Assembly (NCBI GenBank): GCA_002633005.1
Contig: NMRA01000167.1
Location: 325,785-363,167 of the forward strand
Direction: 5' to 3'
Source: Phoronis australis
Lineage: Eukaryota; Phoronida; Phoronidae
DNA: 37,383 nucleotides
Below, piece after piece: positions 12,077-22,754 of the stretch. Position 1 is the stretch's first letter, and each line of letters starts with the position of its first letter. The notes under the pieces are model-generated. The model saw only the letters and a list, made by a program, of their open reading frames with translations. It made no database searches and was not told where the DNA came from. A program made the translations under genes and the position numbers.

Positions 12077-13190
12077 AGCTCTTCTGCAAACATGTGTTGA
12101 TGTGGCTGATCTTTACAGTGAAGCTGGTTATTACAAAATAGTCAAAAGCCTGCATGTATTTTAAACATACCATATTCGTATGTGTCTTCGGCATAATTCA
12201 TTTGACTGCTTTTCAAATACAAGTATATGTACATTTTTAATGATCGGGAATGCGAGCATTTTAGACAAGATTTCTCACGACTATTCATAACGCAGTCGTT
12301 TACTGTAGCTGTAGCTGCAGCGCAAATGCTTTAAGGCGTCACACTGAAGGACAGGCATCTCACGAACCTTCAGTGATATGAAAATTATCAACTCATAACT
12401 AATCGTACAAATCGTGATCGTTGGGGTAACAGAATATTCAAGTTGTCTTTCAACAGAAAGTTTTGGCAAAGGTTGTTAAATAGTTACCCAAATAACTGAT
12501 GTGTTTTGTGGAAAGTAACATAAAAACGCTCAACGCGGAATGCCACGGAAGTCAAATCCGTCTGACAATCGCCAGACGGCGGTACATAACTACCATATAC
12601 CTCTTGCTGTTGCCATCGGAAAAATAGAATTTTCACGAAAAACACGAGAAAATCGTTGACGAATTGGCTTTCAGGAAAAATCTTGAGTCAAAGACAAAAT
12701 GGCGGCTTATCTTTAAAATTTTTCTGCTGATTTTCACTACAATTTTATCACGATCTGCTCACGTGAATTTTTATTGAAAAAAATCATTAAAAACGTCAGA
12801 TGTGTCTCGATGGCTATCGCTGTCCTTTTTGCACGAGACATTCTTTGTGTGTGCAAAACAATAACAGGGTAGCAGATTCAGACCTATACTTTGCCTGCTG
12901 ATGGAAATTTTATGGTATGAGTAGATTTTATCAGTCCAGTTTAGGTGCAGGGGTAGATATTCATTAAGAAAATAGACGCTGCGTTGGCAGTCCGCCTTTC
13001 TTAAACAGACGTCAAGTTACGAGTCCGGTGAGCGTAACGGCTGCCTTTGCACAATTCCGTGCGAATCTTGACGCGGTGACAGATTTGGAAAACCCCAAAA
13101 GCAAAACGTTTCGGCCATGTCGAGATCTTTTAGTATGAAGCCATCGTCGTCTTATCTAAAACTCAAAGTATCGGTTTTTTCTGATAATCT
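12077..13190. other. No gene recognised
   Basis: Non-coding. One small perfect hairpin is present: CCGTCTG (12558-12564) and CAGACGG (12573-12579) with an 8-nt loop. The minus-strand ORF at 12281-12469 has no recognisable content. Confidence 0.5.
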
Positions 13191-13556
13191 GGGCCCAGTG
13201 TTTAATCTTTTTACTCGAAATGGGACTCGAAATATTGTTTGACATTTTCTACTCTACTTTTGTGCGAACTCAAGGTATTATTCTATGCTCGAGTACATAA
13301 TGACTTAGGGAAGATAATTCATTAGTCCTAGTTTTCAGTTGAGTTACCCAACCTAAAAGTTAAAAGAGTTTGAACTCGAAATTGCGAGTTTTTGCTCGAG
13401 TTTGTAGCACCAATATAGGGGTCAAACTTAGACTATAAACTCAGATGCATAACACACTCTGATAACCACTTAACTTGAGTTTGCACAAAAGGAGCAGGGG
13501 AAATTGCCAGTTGTAATATCGAGTTCGTTTCGAGTACAAAGATTAGAGACCGGGCC
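13191..13556. mobile_element. MITE-like element, GGGCCC family, copy 1
   Basis: The left end, GGGCCCAGTGTTTAATCTTT and onward, and the reverse complement of the right end, GGGCCCGGTCTCTAATCTTT and onward, form long imperfect TIRs of about 80 bp, both reaching TTTTGTGC and AACTCAAG. The interior repeats short CTCGA/TCGAG words and another imperfect dyad. The whole element is the reverse complement of the one at 15389-15768, which confirms its ends. No target duplication or coding region is visible; presumably moved by an absent transposase. Confidence 0.8.
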
Positions 13557-13850
13557 CTGAACATCTTACAGTGTGGTCCAAAACTCGTTTTCATATAGAA
13601 CACAGCTTGCTGGAATCATAAAGGGTATATTTCGAATAGTATAACCCTTTGACAACCTGCTGGATATGATCGTTTTGACATACCTTACTCTACCACCCAC
13701 TCACATAGTAATCGGTTTGTTTGATCATAGAACTATAGCTCTGAAATGCCAACTTCTACATGTATATCGCGGCCGCTGAGGTTGCGCCGCGGTTGTTTGA
13801 CAGTTGTTTGCATTCTTTTGTTTCGGGCTGTGGAATTTACTGTTAATAAA

Positions 13851-14122
13851 ACTTTTGTAACTCCCCCGTTTTTCAAACAAGTTGCTTAAGAGCCATATCA
13901 TTAGAAGTATTTTGTGAAGATTTTTTAGATAGCCAGAACAAACTTCTTAAATGGGAAAGCATTAAGAAAAATTATAACTTAAAGAATACGTCTATCATAC
14001 CATTTTATTCCACCGCAACGACCTTGAAGAAAGTTCTGGGTCCGTCGGATAGAAAGATTGTTAGTTGTAATAACATTAGATTTCTATTCNAAGATGATGT
14101 ATTATACTCTAGTAAGTTGTAG
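13851..14122 (+). pseudogene. L1/Tx1-like LINE ORF2 fragment
   Basis: An open frame of about 90 codons ends at TAG 14120-14122. It contains FLDSQNKLLKWESIKKNYNL followed by FYS and LKKVLG. This resembles the segment just upstream of the WFQYR region of L1/Tx1 ORF2, so it may belong to the same family as the relic at 1992-2690 but from an adjacent part. The N at 14090 falls on the first base of a codon and does not break the frame. Nearby AATAAA (14191) and A8 (14206-14213) could be its 3' end after an internal deletion, but this is weak in such AT-rich DNA. Confidence 0.45.
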
Positions 14123-15388
14123 AGATACGTAGTTGGGGCTACCCAACCCCAGCCGTATCTACTATTCATTAATGATATGCTTTCTGGGTAAATAAACGTA
14201 TTAATAAAAAAAATTTAGAAGTACTTTGCCAGTTCGTGATGATTATACCAAAAGCAAATGATGAATTATATAATTAATAAATAATTATTACATCGCATAA
14301 CTAACTGATTTAATAATATTTTTGAATTCTAAAAATAAAGAATGTTACTAAAATGCGAAAAAAAATTGGGGAATAGTAACATAAAAAAGAAATGAACCAC
14401 AAAGGTTATAAAATGACGATTTAAGTCATTATGGAAACTATTTCAATCATTCAAAAGAATTCTGCACAATAAAGACAAGGTTTCAGAATACAACTGTATG
14501 GATCTTTGACGGGCAACTACAAGTCATTAATAAACGTACAATATATGGAATACAGAAAGAAAATACATAAACGAGAGAAAACTATAGGCAAATATGACAA
14601 TTTATACTCATCTCAATGGACTCTTGTGTCCGTAAACATGATACAGACGGGCGCAGAGCGAAACACGTCCGACGGCTAAATGAACGAGTACACGAGACCA
14701 TAATCTAGAAACCAATAACAATAGATGTCGCCACTGAACGACCAACAAAACACTGTCAATAGACCAAAACCCGGTGTGGTATCCTTTTAACATCAAACCA
14801 GATTTGCACAAAGAGTAGTCCAGGAGATGATACCCTTACGAACGTGGCATGTTCACATGGAAATCGACGAATAACAGTAGGCCTACGTGCGAACTTTTTT
14901 ACACACAATGCCGGGTTTCAGTGATTTCACTTTCTCGTGGTGTTACCATTTTATTGCTTCTTAAGGCAAAATCTATCACCATCTTCTACGATAAGTGAAG
15001 ATAAGAAACTGGAAACTATCCCCACGGTGACAAGTTCTGGCTATATTTGTCTGACCTCCCGATTGACTCAGCACGACGCCAAATACATTTTGTAAAACAA
15101 AAAGAATTAACCACAATTGAGTACACATAACTGATTTTTAATACTGATCTTCATCTGATTTTGACGACAGGAATCATTGAGTTACATCATACCCTTAGAG
15201 ACTTCGTCTCCATGTAATGGCGACTCTCATTATTTCAGTAAGGGAGAGAATCATGAGCTATTCCCACACGTGCCGGTTTTTTGCGTGACGCTTTTTTCAA
15301 CTAGGTTCTACCCTCGCTGTTTTTGCAAAACTTACAGGGTCCCTGGCCAGAGCAGTCCGATTGCAGCTAANGCATGTGGTTGCAAACT
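14123..15388. other. No gene recognised
   Basis: Very AT-rich at its start, then ordinary non-coding DNA. A small GGGGCTACCCAACCCC dyad lies near 14129-14144. ORFs at 14608-14811 (minus) and 15177-15506 lack known domains. An N lies at 15371, about 18 bp before the next MITE; no duplicated flanks are obvious around it. Confidence 0.5.
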
Positions 15389-15768
15389 GGCCTGGTCTCT
15401 AATCTTTGTACTAGAAACGAATTCGAAATTATTTTTAGCAATTTCTCTGCTCCTTTTGTGCGAACTCAAAATACGTGCTCGAATACATTATTGGTTACGC
15501 ATGTGAGTTTCTAGTCCAAGTTCGCATGTGAAGACCCTTATCTACAAACTCGAGTAACAACTCGAAATTTCGAGTTCAAATTAGAGCTTTTAGCCTTAAT
15601 GTTGAGTTTATCAACTGCAAACTAGGACTAATAAATTATCCACGTAAGTCATTATGTACTTGAGTATAGGATAATAGACACTTATCTTGAGTTCGCTCAA
15701 AAGTAAGGTAGAAAATGCCAAACATATTTTCGAGTTCCATTTCAAGTAAAAAGATTAGTGACCGGGCC
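15389..15768. mobile_element. MITE-like element, GGGCCC family, copy 2
   Basis: It runs from GGCCTGGTCTCTAATCTTTG to AAAGATTAGTGACCGGGCC, with long imperfect TIRs. It aligns end to end with the reverse complement of 13191-13556, including the interior CTCGAGT blocks and the TCCTAGTTT/AAACTAGGA segment. No coding capacity and no clear target-site duplication. Its right part lies inside the duplicated block at 15523-16740. Confidence 0.8.
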
Positions 15769-16740
15769 GTGATGTGACCGCATTGTTGCAGCCGACTCCG
15801 GCTTGTGGTATGTTTGAATGTTTGAGCTGAGTACTGTTGGAAGTCCACAAGATGACACTCTTGAATGTCAACACAATCTTGAGCCTAAACTCAAAAGGAA
15901 TAGATTGAATCTTGCTTGAATTTTGAACGAATGAATTGTAACTTATACTGCGTGCTTCGGAAAGTGAACATCCGGCCAAGGAACATTGAGAAGTGGTATT
16001 AACTCATTGTTTTGCGCAGTGCGTTACTAGCTGTCCACAACAGCGAACGTACACGTGCTGACACATGTAATGCTTTTTACAGTCTAGCTGCAATGTCAAT
16101 ATGTGGGACTCTGCTGCCAAGGCTTTGNCGCACGTGAAGACCCTTATATTTGTCTACAAACTCGAGTAACAACTCGAAATTTCGAGTTCAAATTAGAACT
16201 TTTAGCCTTAATGTTGAGTTTATCAACTGCAAACTAGGACTAATAAATTATCCACGTAATCATTATGTACTTGAGTATAGGATAATAGACACTTATCTTG
16301 AATTCGCACAAAAGTAAGGTAGAAAATGCCAAACATAGTTTCGAGTTCCATTTCAAGTAAAAAGATTAGTGACCGGGCCGTGATGTGACCGCATTGTTGC
16401 AGCCGACTCCGGCTTGTGGTATGTTTGATTGTTTGAGCTGAGTACTGTTGGAAGTCCACAAGATGACACTCTTGAATGTCAGCACATAATCTTGAGCCTA
16501 AACTCAAAAGGAATAGATTGAATCTTGCTTGAATTTTGAACGAATGAATTGTAACTTATACTGCGTGCTTCGGAAAGTGAACATCCGGCCAAGGAACATT
16601 GAGAAGTGGTATTAACTCATTGTTTTGCGCAGTGCGTTACTAGCTGTCCACAACAGCGAACGTACACGTGCTGACACATGTAATGCTTTTTACAGTCTAG
16701 CTGCAATGTCAATATGTGGGACTCTGCTGCCAAGGCTTTG
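15523..16740. repeat. Direct duplication of a ~605 bp block with an N at the junction
   Basis: Copy A (15523-16127) starts CGCATGTGAAGACCC and copy B (16129-16740) starts CGCACGTGAAGACCC. Both end CTGCTGCCAAGGCTTTG. They differ by scattered substitutions and short indels. The only base between them is the N at 16128. As with 4436-5562, this is the signature expected from a contig join, so copy number here should not be trusted without long reads. Confidence 0.9.
16129..16379. mobile_element. MITE-like element, GGGCCC family, right part (in duplicate)
   Basis: This is the right two-thirds of the 15389-15768 element, carried in the second copy of the duplicated block and ending at GACCGGGCC. 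It has no left TIR of its own, because the block begins inside the element. It is not an independent insertion. Confidence 0.75.
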
Positions 16741-17088
16741 CCTCAGTCTGCCAAATATCTAGAAAACAATTAGATTCAACTCAGTATTAAAATACATACT
16801 TTCTGAATTTTGAACAACTTCACAATTTGATTATGTCGTTCGGAGTTTACATTAACCTGGCAAAGTTTGGGTCTCGGGACCATGGGCACGTTCCCTATTG
16901 CAGAAGTGGGTCTTTATTAAACATTTTTTGAGAACAGTGCAATGTTTCATTTCAATCCGAAATCGGGATTTTTTTCTGTGCTCCTACGTATAACATTAAA
17001 CATTAAAATCGCGTACGAAAAAAAATGGTTTTAAATCCACGACCAATGCTTGGGCGCACAGGTTTATAATAAATTGTTTTCTCTTTAG
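16741..17088. other. No gene recognised
   Basis: Short non-coding stretch between the duplicated block and the possible exon. Its end (17071-17088) is a pyrimidine-rich tract ending TTTAG, which could be a 3' splice site. Confidence 0.4.
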
Positions 17089-17213
17089 AGGAAGACAACC
17101 TTCGGGCCACGACCTTGGAATATACCACTTTGAAGACTATACAACCCGTATGGAACCACTCTTGATTATGCGTCTAATCTGCCTAGTCTCTTTTGCATTT
17201 GCGACAGTCGGAG
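17089..17213 (+). CDS. Possible exon encoding a signal peptide
   Basis: An acceptor-like TTTTCTCTTTAG ends at 17088 and a strong donor GAG|GTAAGT begins at 17214. Between them an ATG at 17150 opens a 21-codon reading frame plus one base. The peptide is short and hydrophobic (MRLICLVSFAFATVGG at its end), preceded by MEPLLI, with the look of a secretory signal peptide cleaved near the exon end. The exon ends in phase 1. The protein itself cannot be named from this. The exon at 36793 begins in the matching phase, but linking the two is speculation. No transcript evidence is available here, so the call is tentative. Confidence 0.35.
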
Positions 17214-18932
17214 GTAAGTCTTCTCGCTCACTACTTTTTGTGCAAACAAGCCTTCAGTTTGTAAGCAACGTGCATCGTGAGGACAGCTTTCTGCCTTTAA
17301 CTTTTACTCTAAAATTGGTGGTTTTCCCTGATTTTCGGGTGGTCACCGAATTTGTTTTTCCGTTACAGCTACTTCAAGTTAAACAGATGCACATTTAGAG
17401 ATAAAGCGAACATGGCTTACTAAAACTCCATCTATAATAAACAGCTGAACAATTAAATAACAGAATATTTTCACAAACGAATGCTCAGCAGGAACACAAA
17501 CAGCTCGTATCACATCTTTGGTCTCTTAACGTGGTCACGGATTTGAAAATTTTTAGCGTACTAACCCCTGATTTCGCTGCTGGAGCATTAAACCTCAATT
17601 GGTCATATTATCTTTCTTCAAAATTGTGTGTTTTCAGCAACAAAAATAAGGAACTTACAAAATAGATTCGAAGTTGTGCTTTGGTGACTGGAATAAGCAA
17701 TGTGCACTGTGCATAATTATTTGGCATTTATTCAAATTTGTGCGAGACGGGGGGGATAATCCCCAGACCACTTTTCCAGGCTAATTTTAGTGGCTGTCTT
17801 GTGATCCTTTTGCCGCCATATTGCACCTTGTGGCGTTATGTAACTTTTTGAACATGTAGCTATAGAGCTAGTCTTAATGACTGAGCAAAAAATATTGCCT
17901 CAACTTAACATTTTAGTGAAAATTGTCTTACAAAACTGTGTATTTTGGAAATGATGAGCAGAGTTTACAGACCATTTGAACGAAATATTGAAGAATTCTG
18001 CATTAAACTGTTATAAAAATCAAGCCTAAGCTCTTTCAAATGAAAACAGGTTGTTTTCTGGATCTAGGACGCGTTTAGTATCAAAACCTAACACGATGAC
18101 TTTTGCCCAGTGAGTCAGTTGACATTAGGTTTGAGGATATATAAAAAACCTGTACATGTAACTCTCTTGTTTTCTTCCTGTATCAGCTTAATTTAAACTT
18201 AAATTTGGAAGTAAATGCCTTTGAAGTTTGAACTTGTGAGAAATGGTATTTGTAAAGTCTGATTTTAAGGGTTTCATGGGGAATGAAGGTCCTTCCTGCT
18301 CAATTAGATAGGTTTGGGAGCTGCTGTAAAATACTTCGTAAATCAAGGCCAGTGCCAGAGGATGACCTCCTACTAGCCAGTGAATTTGTGACTGAGCAAG
18401 ACCAGTCGTGGAGTCAAATCATGTGCGATTTTCATCGAAGAGAATTTGGTGCCGGTTTTCACCCAAGCAGAAAGAGTCTGTACCTTGAACACCTGAAATG
18501 ACAGTAGTCAATCCAGTGTCATACATGTAGCAGGCACGAGTTCTTATCCCCACCCCATCCCCCGGTCGGTAGCTGTGTAACCCCCGATTAACAGATGCCT
18601 GGAGCGCCCCCTTTGCACAACACCTGTTTGGCACTTGTGTTGACTGAGTTAACGATTTTTTTACACTGAACAGAGGGTCATAGCCCCCTTGGATGCCCCG
18701 TTCTTATGCCAGTGGCTCACACAACGAAGATAAAAATAGAGAGCAAGGCACATTTGGCTTCTGATCGCGTCCACAGTCTCAATGTGAACAAACAGGGACG
18801 CCATCAATCACACAGACGAAGAACGCATGCCCGTCAAAATTTATATACATATTTTTTGTAATATGTAATAATCATCAATCTGGTTTTTTAGAGAATGGTA
18901 ATTATGCGCCCACGTATTTATATGCCATCATC
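17214..18932. other. No gene recognised (possible intron)
   Basis: Non-coding sequence that would be intronic if the exon at 17089-17213 is real. It contains a diverged repeat (17562-17712, listed separately). ORFs at 18283-18501 and 18419-18634 (minus) overlap antisense and show no domain. Confidence 0.45.
17562..17712 (+). repeat. Diverged dispersed repeat, copy 1
   Basis: It shares ordered blocks with 37223-37383 in the same orientation: TTTCGCYGCTGGAGCAT, then TGTTTTCAGCAACAAAAAT, ACAAAATAGAT, and a shared ACTGTGC end. The spacers have drifted. Each copy lies a few hundred bases downstream of a putative splice donor (17214 and 36912), which may be chance or may reflect an old segmental duplication. 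Confidence 0.65.
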
Positions 18933-18956
18933 TCCGTCCGTCCGTCCGTCCGTCCT
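18933..18956. repeat. (TCCG)n microsatellite
   Basis: About six tandem TCCG units, followed by scattered GTCCG words to about 18985. It sits at the left edge of the nested tandem repeat and looks like part of the same element. Confidence 0.85.
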
Positions 18957-20225
18957 TCAGTCAGGGCGGCGTCCGTCCGGCGTCCGGCTTCCGCTGCTCT
19001 ATCTCCAAAACCCTTTGACTAACGTTCATGAAATTTGGCACATATGTTCCATTCATGAATGGGACGACATGAGCGAACTTTGGGACGGATCCGACTACCG
19101 GTGTGGCCCCTAGTGGCAATTTAATTTTTTACGCTTACCTTTGTGTCTTCAAAAGTCTTGAATTGATTTTCATGAAATTCGGTATGTAGGCACCTATTAG
19201 TGAGATGACGCTATTCTCCCCTTTTCGGATGGATTCGACGTAGTTTTCGCCACCTAGTGACCATTTTTACTGTCTGCGAGTCTGTTTTTAGCGTCCACCC
19301 CTCTATCAACCAAACCGCTCAAAGGATGGCTGTGAAAATTGGCATGTGTGTGCATACTTTGAAGACGACGGTTGACTATGATTTTCCGACGATTTTGACT
19401 ACTGTGGCGCTATGGGAAGTTTTTTGCGCCTATGGCTGTATCTCCTAAACCTTTCGCAGGATCTTCACGAAATTTAGTAAGTATATTTATATGATGTAAA
19501 CAATGGACGACGACGACTTTTGGACATATCTGACGACGGGTGTGCCCCCTAGTGGCAATTTTATTCTTTACGTTTACCTTTGTGTCTTCAAAAGTCCTTA
19601 ACGGATTTTCATGAAATTTAATATGTAGGCACCCATTAGTGAGATGACGCTATCCTCCCGTTTTTGAATGGATTCGACGTAGTTTGCGCCACCTAGTGGC
19701 CAAATTTACTATTTTTGGATCTGTTTTTTGCGTCCACCCCTCTATCAACCAAACCGCTCAAAGGATGATTGTGAAAATTGGCAAGTACGTGCTTACTATA
19801 AAGAGTACGGTTGACGATGATTTTCCGACGATTTCGACTACTGTTGCGCCCACTATAGGCAGTTTTGTTTTTGTTGCGCCTGTGGCTGTATCTCCTAAGC
19901 CGTTCGCAGGATCTTTACTTTGTTTAGCAAGTGTATTTATATGATGTTGACTAGGGAAGACGACGACTTTCGGATAGATCTGACTACTGCTGTGCCCCCT
20001 AGTGGCAATTTTCATTTTTTACGTTTAACTTATTATCTTCAAAGGTGCTCAACAGATTTTCATAAAATTTTAAATATAGGTATCTGTTGGTGTGATGATG
20101 CTATCTTCTTGTTTTTGAATGGAATCGAGGTATTTTTGGCCACCTAGTGGCCATTTTTTGCTGTTTTCAAATCTTGTTTTTGGTGTCCACCCCTGTATCA
20201 ACCAAATCATTTGAAAACTGGCATA
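18940..20225. repeat. Nested tandem repeat, ~445 bp units made of ~147 bp sub-units
   Basis: The landmark TGTGNCCCCTAGTGGCAATT occurs at 19102, 19541 and 19991, giving 439 and 450 bp periods. CACCCCTCTATCAACCAAAC recurs at about 19295 and 19735, with a diverged copy near 20188. Inside each unit, a shared sub-motif (TGAAATTTGG or GAAAATTGG followed by a TATGTA-like word) recurs every 133-165 bp near 19028, 19170, 19335, 19468, 19611 and 19771, often followed by CTAGTGGC. It carries no long ORF. It looks like an interspersed element or satellite-like unit that grew by successive duplication. Confidence 0.8.
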
Positions 20226-20269
20226 TATGTTCTTTTTAGATTATGAACAGGTTAGGAATGGCTGAACAA

Positions 20270-20665
20270 ATTATTGCAAAGTCAACTTTTATGCTGATGA
20301 TGTAGTGGTATTTGCCGAGAGCGAAGAAAATTTAGAGGGTTTATTGAATATAGTTGATAAATGGTGCTCTAAATGGAGGCTAATTGTCAATCAGAAAAAA
20401 ACTAATATTATTCACTTGAGATCCAAGCATGTCTCTCGTAGTTTATATCCATTTCGGTTGGGTCGACTAGACCTAGAATATGTACCCGAATAAAAATATT
20501 TAGGAATAATTTTAAATGCACATTTGAAGTTTTCTGAAACTGCTAAAACTATATCCGAATCTGCCGGAAGAGCTTTGGGCGCTTCAATTAATAAATTTAA
20601 AAAGAATAAAAATATGAGGTACAGAACGTTCACTACATTATTCAATACTTGTGTTGTGCCTGTTA
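20270..20665 (+). pseudogene. Non-LTR retrotransposon reverse transcriptase fragment
   Basis: The fragment starts at VNFYADDVVVFAES, with the YADD catalytic box at 20290-20301 intact, and continues through WCSKWRLIVNQKKTNIIHL, a KYLGI box, and SAGRALGASINKFK. This order (palm motif C, then the motif D and E region, then thumb) is standard for LINE reverse transcriptases. One in-frame TAA lies at 20491-20493, just before KYLG. Homology stops near TCVVPV at about 20665. Fingers, endonuclease and the C-terminus are missing. It is a different family from the L1/Tx1-like relics in this window; the clade is not determined. Confidence 0.85.
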
Positions 20666-20783
20666 GAGTGCAGACAGTTGTGAAAGTAAATTATTGGGGA
20701 CAAATAAAACAACAAGAATAATGTATATTTTAAGTTATATTGGGAATTTCAGGGTCACAGCTCTACAAATAAACATTTCACAG

Positions 20784-21250
20784 AAGGAACCAGATGGGTT
20801 CCTTAATTACAAGAGGTAACACACTCATTTGCGATACCCAAAGTACAATTGAGTATCGGATGCTAAGTGGCACAGGTTAGCAATAGTACCAAATTGGTAC
20901 ATAATACCAAACAGGTATTGGCCGATTGCCTACCAACTGGGTCGAGCAAAACGGCAAATTCAATAACAAGTACCAAGTGGGTACAAACTGCCAAATTGGC
21001 AAATATAATATAAAGTACCAAGTGGGTACACTAAACAGCCAACTGGGCTATAACAACCTGCGAAGCAGGGTTCCGGACAAGCTGAGTGAGCAGACCAGCC
21101 GGAGTGATAAAAAGAGACATTGTAAGGAACGTGGTGTTGTGGCTCAGTATGTGCCACATGGTCAGGGTTGTTCATGGATGAACAATCCTGTCCACCGCCA
21201 CAACCCGCGTGGGGGCCGTGACCCTGGTAGAGGAGTGGCAGGGGTTGGGG
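20784..21250. repeat. Cluster of short hairpins, many with a constant 5-nt loop
   Basis: At least ten clear dyads lie in ~470 bp. With a 5-nt loop closed by CC/GG: 20784-20804 (8 bp stem), 20886-20900 (5), 20903-20919 (6), 20970-20984 (5), 20989-21001 (4), 21015-21029 (5), 21037-21049 (4), and a weaker one at 20932-20942 (3). Others: 20832-20858 (6 bp), 20861-20882 (6), 21057-21069 (CCTGC-GAA-GCAGG), 21138-21158 (6), 21163-21190 (13 bp with one G-T pair and a 2-nt loop) and 21222-21243. The part 20968-21057 is two copies of a 45 bp unit, in which one stem changes from TGCC/GGCA to AGCC/GGCT. No ORF with a known domain explains it. Confidence 0.75.
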
Positions 21251-22505
21251 AAAAAAAGGAAGAATGAGAAAGGGACCGATGCCATTCCCGGATTTGCCTC
21301 CATAATCATTGAAGCTCACCCCCCCCTCCGGAGTGCAGGCACGGCGTTCGACTTGGGGCACAGCCCACGAGGACAGTTTGGATATCTCACGATGAGCAGT
21401 ACCGCTCCCGCAGAGCTCGAAACCCAGCCACACCCTGGCTTACGATAGAGCCGGAGTTGTGGCTGGTGTACATTACCGGCACCTCTACTGACACCATACC
21501 ACACTCACTTACCGGACAATCCTATGCATTTACTACAAGGGAAATTGCATTACAGAACAGTGCAGGCACCGTAAACATACCTGGAGGACCTCCAGTGGTT
21601 CCCACCCGAGCATGACAGTTGAGCTAGATGAACCCATCAAGGAACCGGTTCAAACCTAGGACAACATGTTCCACATCAGTCCACATGCAACAATTATTAT
21701 ATACTAGACAAGTTTAGCGGTAGAATGCTTCTGGCGAACAAAAATAAAGGGTCAAAGCTCGAAACAACATTAGCCATAAGGCTCGTGTACAATGAATGAA
21801 TACAGTACGACACATACAATGGAGGACCAATCAATTCTATTTTAGAAGCCAAAAATATGTGATGGTATGCGTTTTCTTTTGTCTGTTGCTTAAAAACATC
21901 TCGTTTAGTAGTATTACTACATTATCCACTTCTGAACCAAATCTGCCCACACTGCTATGAGAATGAAACTTAGCTCAAGTATTGACAAATATGTAGCTTT
22001 CGTCGCAAAAAAATAAAAACATTGTCAGGTAGCCTATTAGTTATATTTTTGACACCTCAAATGTACTAAAACGAAAAATTTTCCAATATCTGGGATCGCT
22101 GCGACAGCACCTATAATTTGTCAGTTTTAATAAATTTGGTATATTGGAATTGGGTTTGTTTCTCCGGAATGTTTCACTGCACACCAACTAGGACTAAAAT
22201 ACTCCAAAATACCATACATGGCTCCGTTTTTGAAAAAATCGATCGTGTCCTCCCTGGTAAACGGGATTACAGACATGAACTCGACAAATGAACTTTAATT
22301 ATAATTTTATAGATGTTAATGCCTTGAATTTTTCTCACGAGGATTTTTTCCCACATATTTAAATGAGATTTTCCGTTGATCAAATGTTCATGTAATGCAT
22401 TGTAATATCAAATAAAGGATACGTTTTGAGGCATAACCACAATTTTTCAATGGACTTAAAACAAAAGGCACAGAAATCTCTTGTCACTGGACAGTGCAAA
22501 TTTTT
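21251..22505. other. No gene recognised
   Basis: Non-coding, GC-richer up to about 21650 and AT-rich afterwards. It contains two more dyads: CTGGAGG-A-CCTCCAG (21581-21595) and the palindrome GAACCGGTTC (21642-21651). These may belong with the hairpin cluster upstream. Confidence 0.5.
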
Positions 22506-22754
22506 TTAACAGTAGGCATTTGGAGAAATTGCTTGATTTGATGCTTTTATGTTTGAAAACAAGATTTTAATTGTAACATTTTCGTCAGACTTAGGATTAT
22601 CTTCAACATCGCCAGCTAAAGGAAGACACATGGCAATAATGATTCCGTAATCCATACAGGTGCTATGTGAACAACAATCAAACACGTCAGTAAAATGTCG
22701 AGCATGCATAGCACGTCTCACACGAAGCCGCGAGAAGAATTGGTCAGTGAGCAT
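22506..22754 (-). pseudogene. N-terminal fragment of a CR1/L2-like LINE ORF with a broken 2A-like motif
   Basis: An 82-codon minus-strand ORF contains a hydrophobic run (YGIIIAMCLPLA, about residues 36-47) and then GDVEDNP (codons at 22613-22593), followed directly by KSDENVTIK. Many CR1/L2-type LINEs of sea urchins and amphioxus have a hydrophobic segment followed by GDVExNPGP at or near an ORF N-terminus, and some of these act as 2A ribosome-skipping peptides. Here the GP pair after NP is absent, so skipping would not be expected. No apurinic endonuclease or RT follows. The call rests on one short motif and its context. Confidence 0.45.

Noticed and set aside
14191-14213. AATAAA plus A8 as a certain LINE 3' end
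   Set aside because: The surrounding DNA is very AT-rich and the expected ORF2 C-terminus is missing before it, so this is only mentioned as possible.
20926-21433. Overlapping 113- and 157-codon ORFs on opposite strands as real proteins
   Set aside because: They are read through the hairpin cluster, carry no domain, and their length is explained by the higher GC and repeat content.
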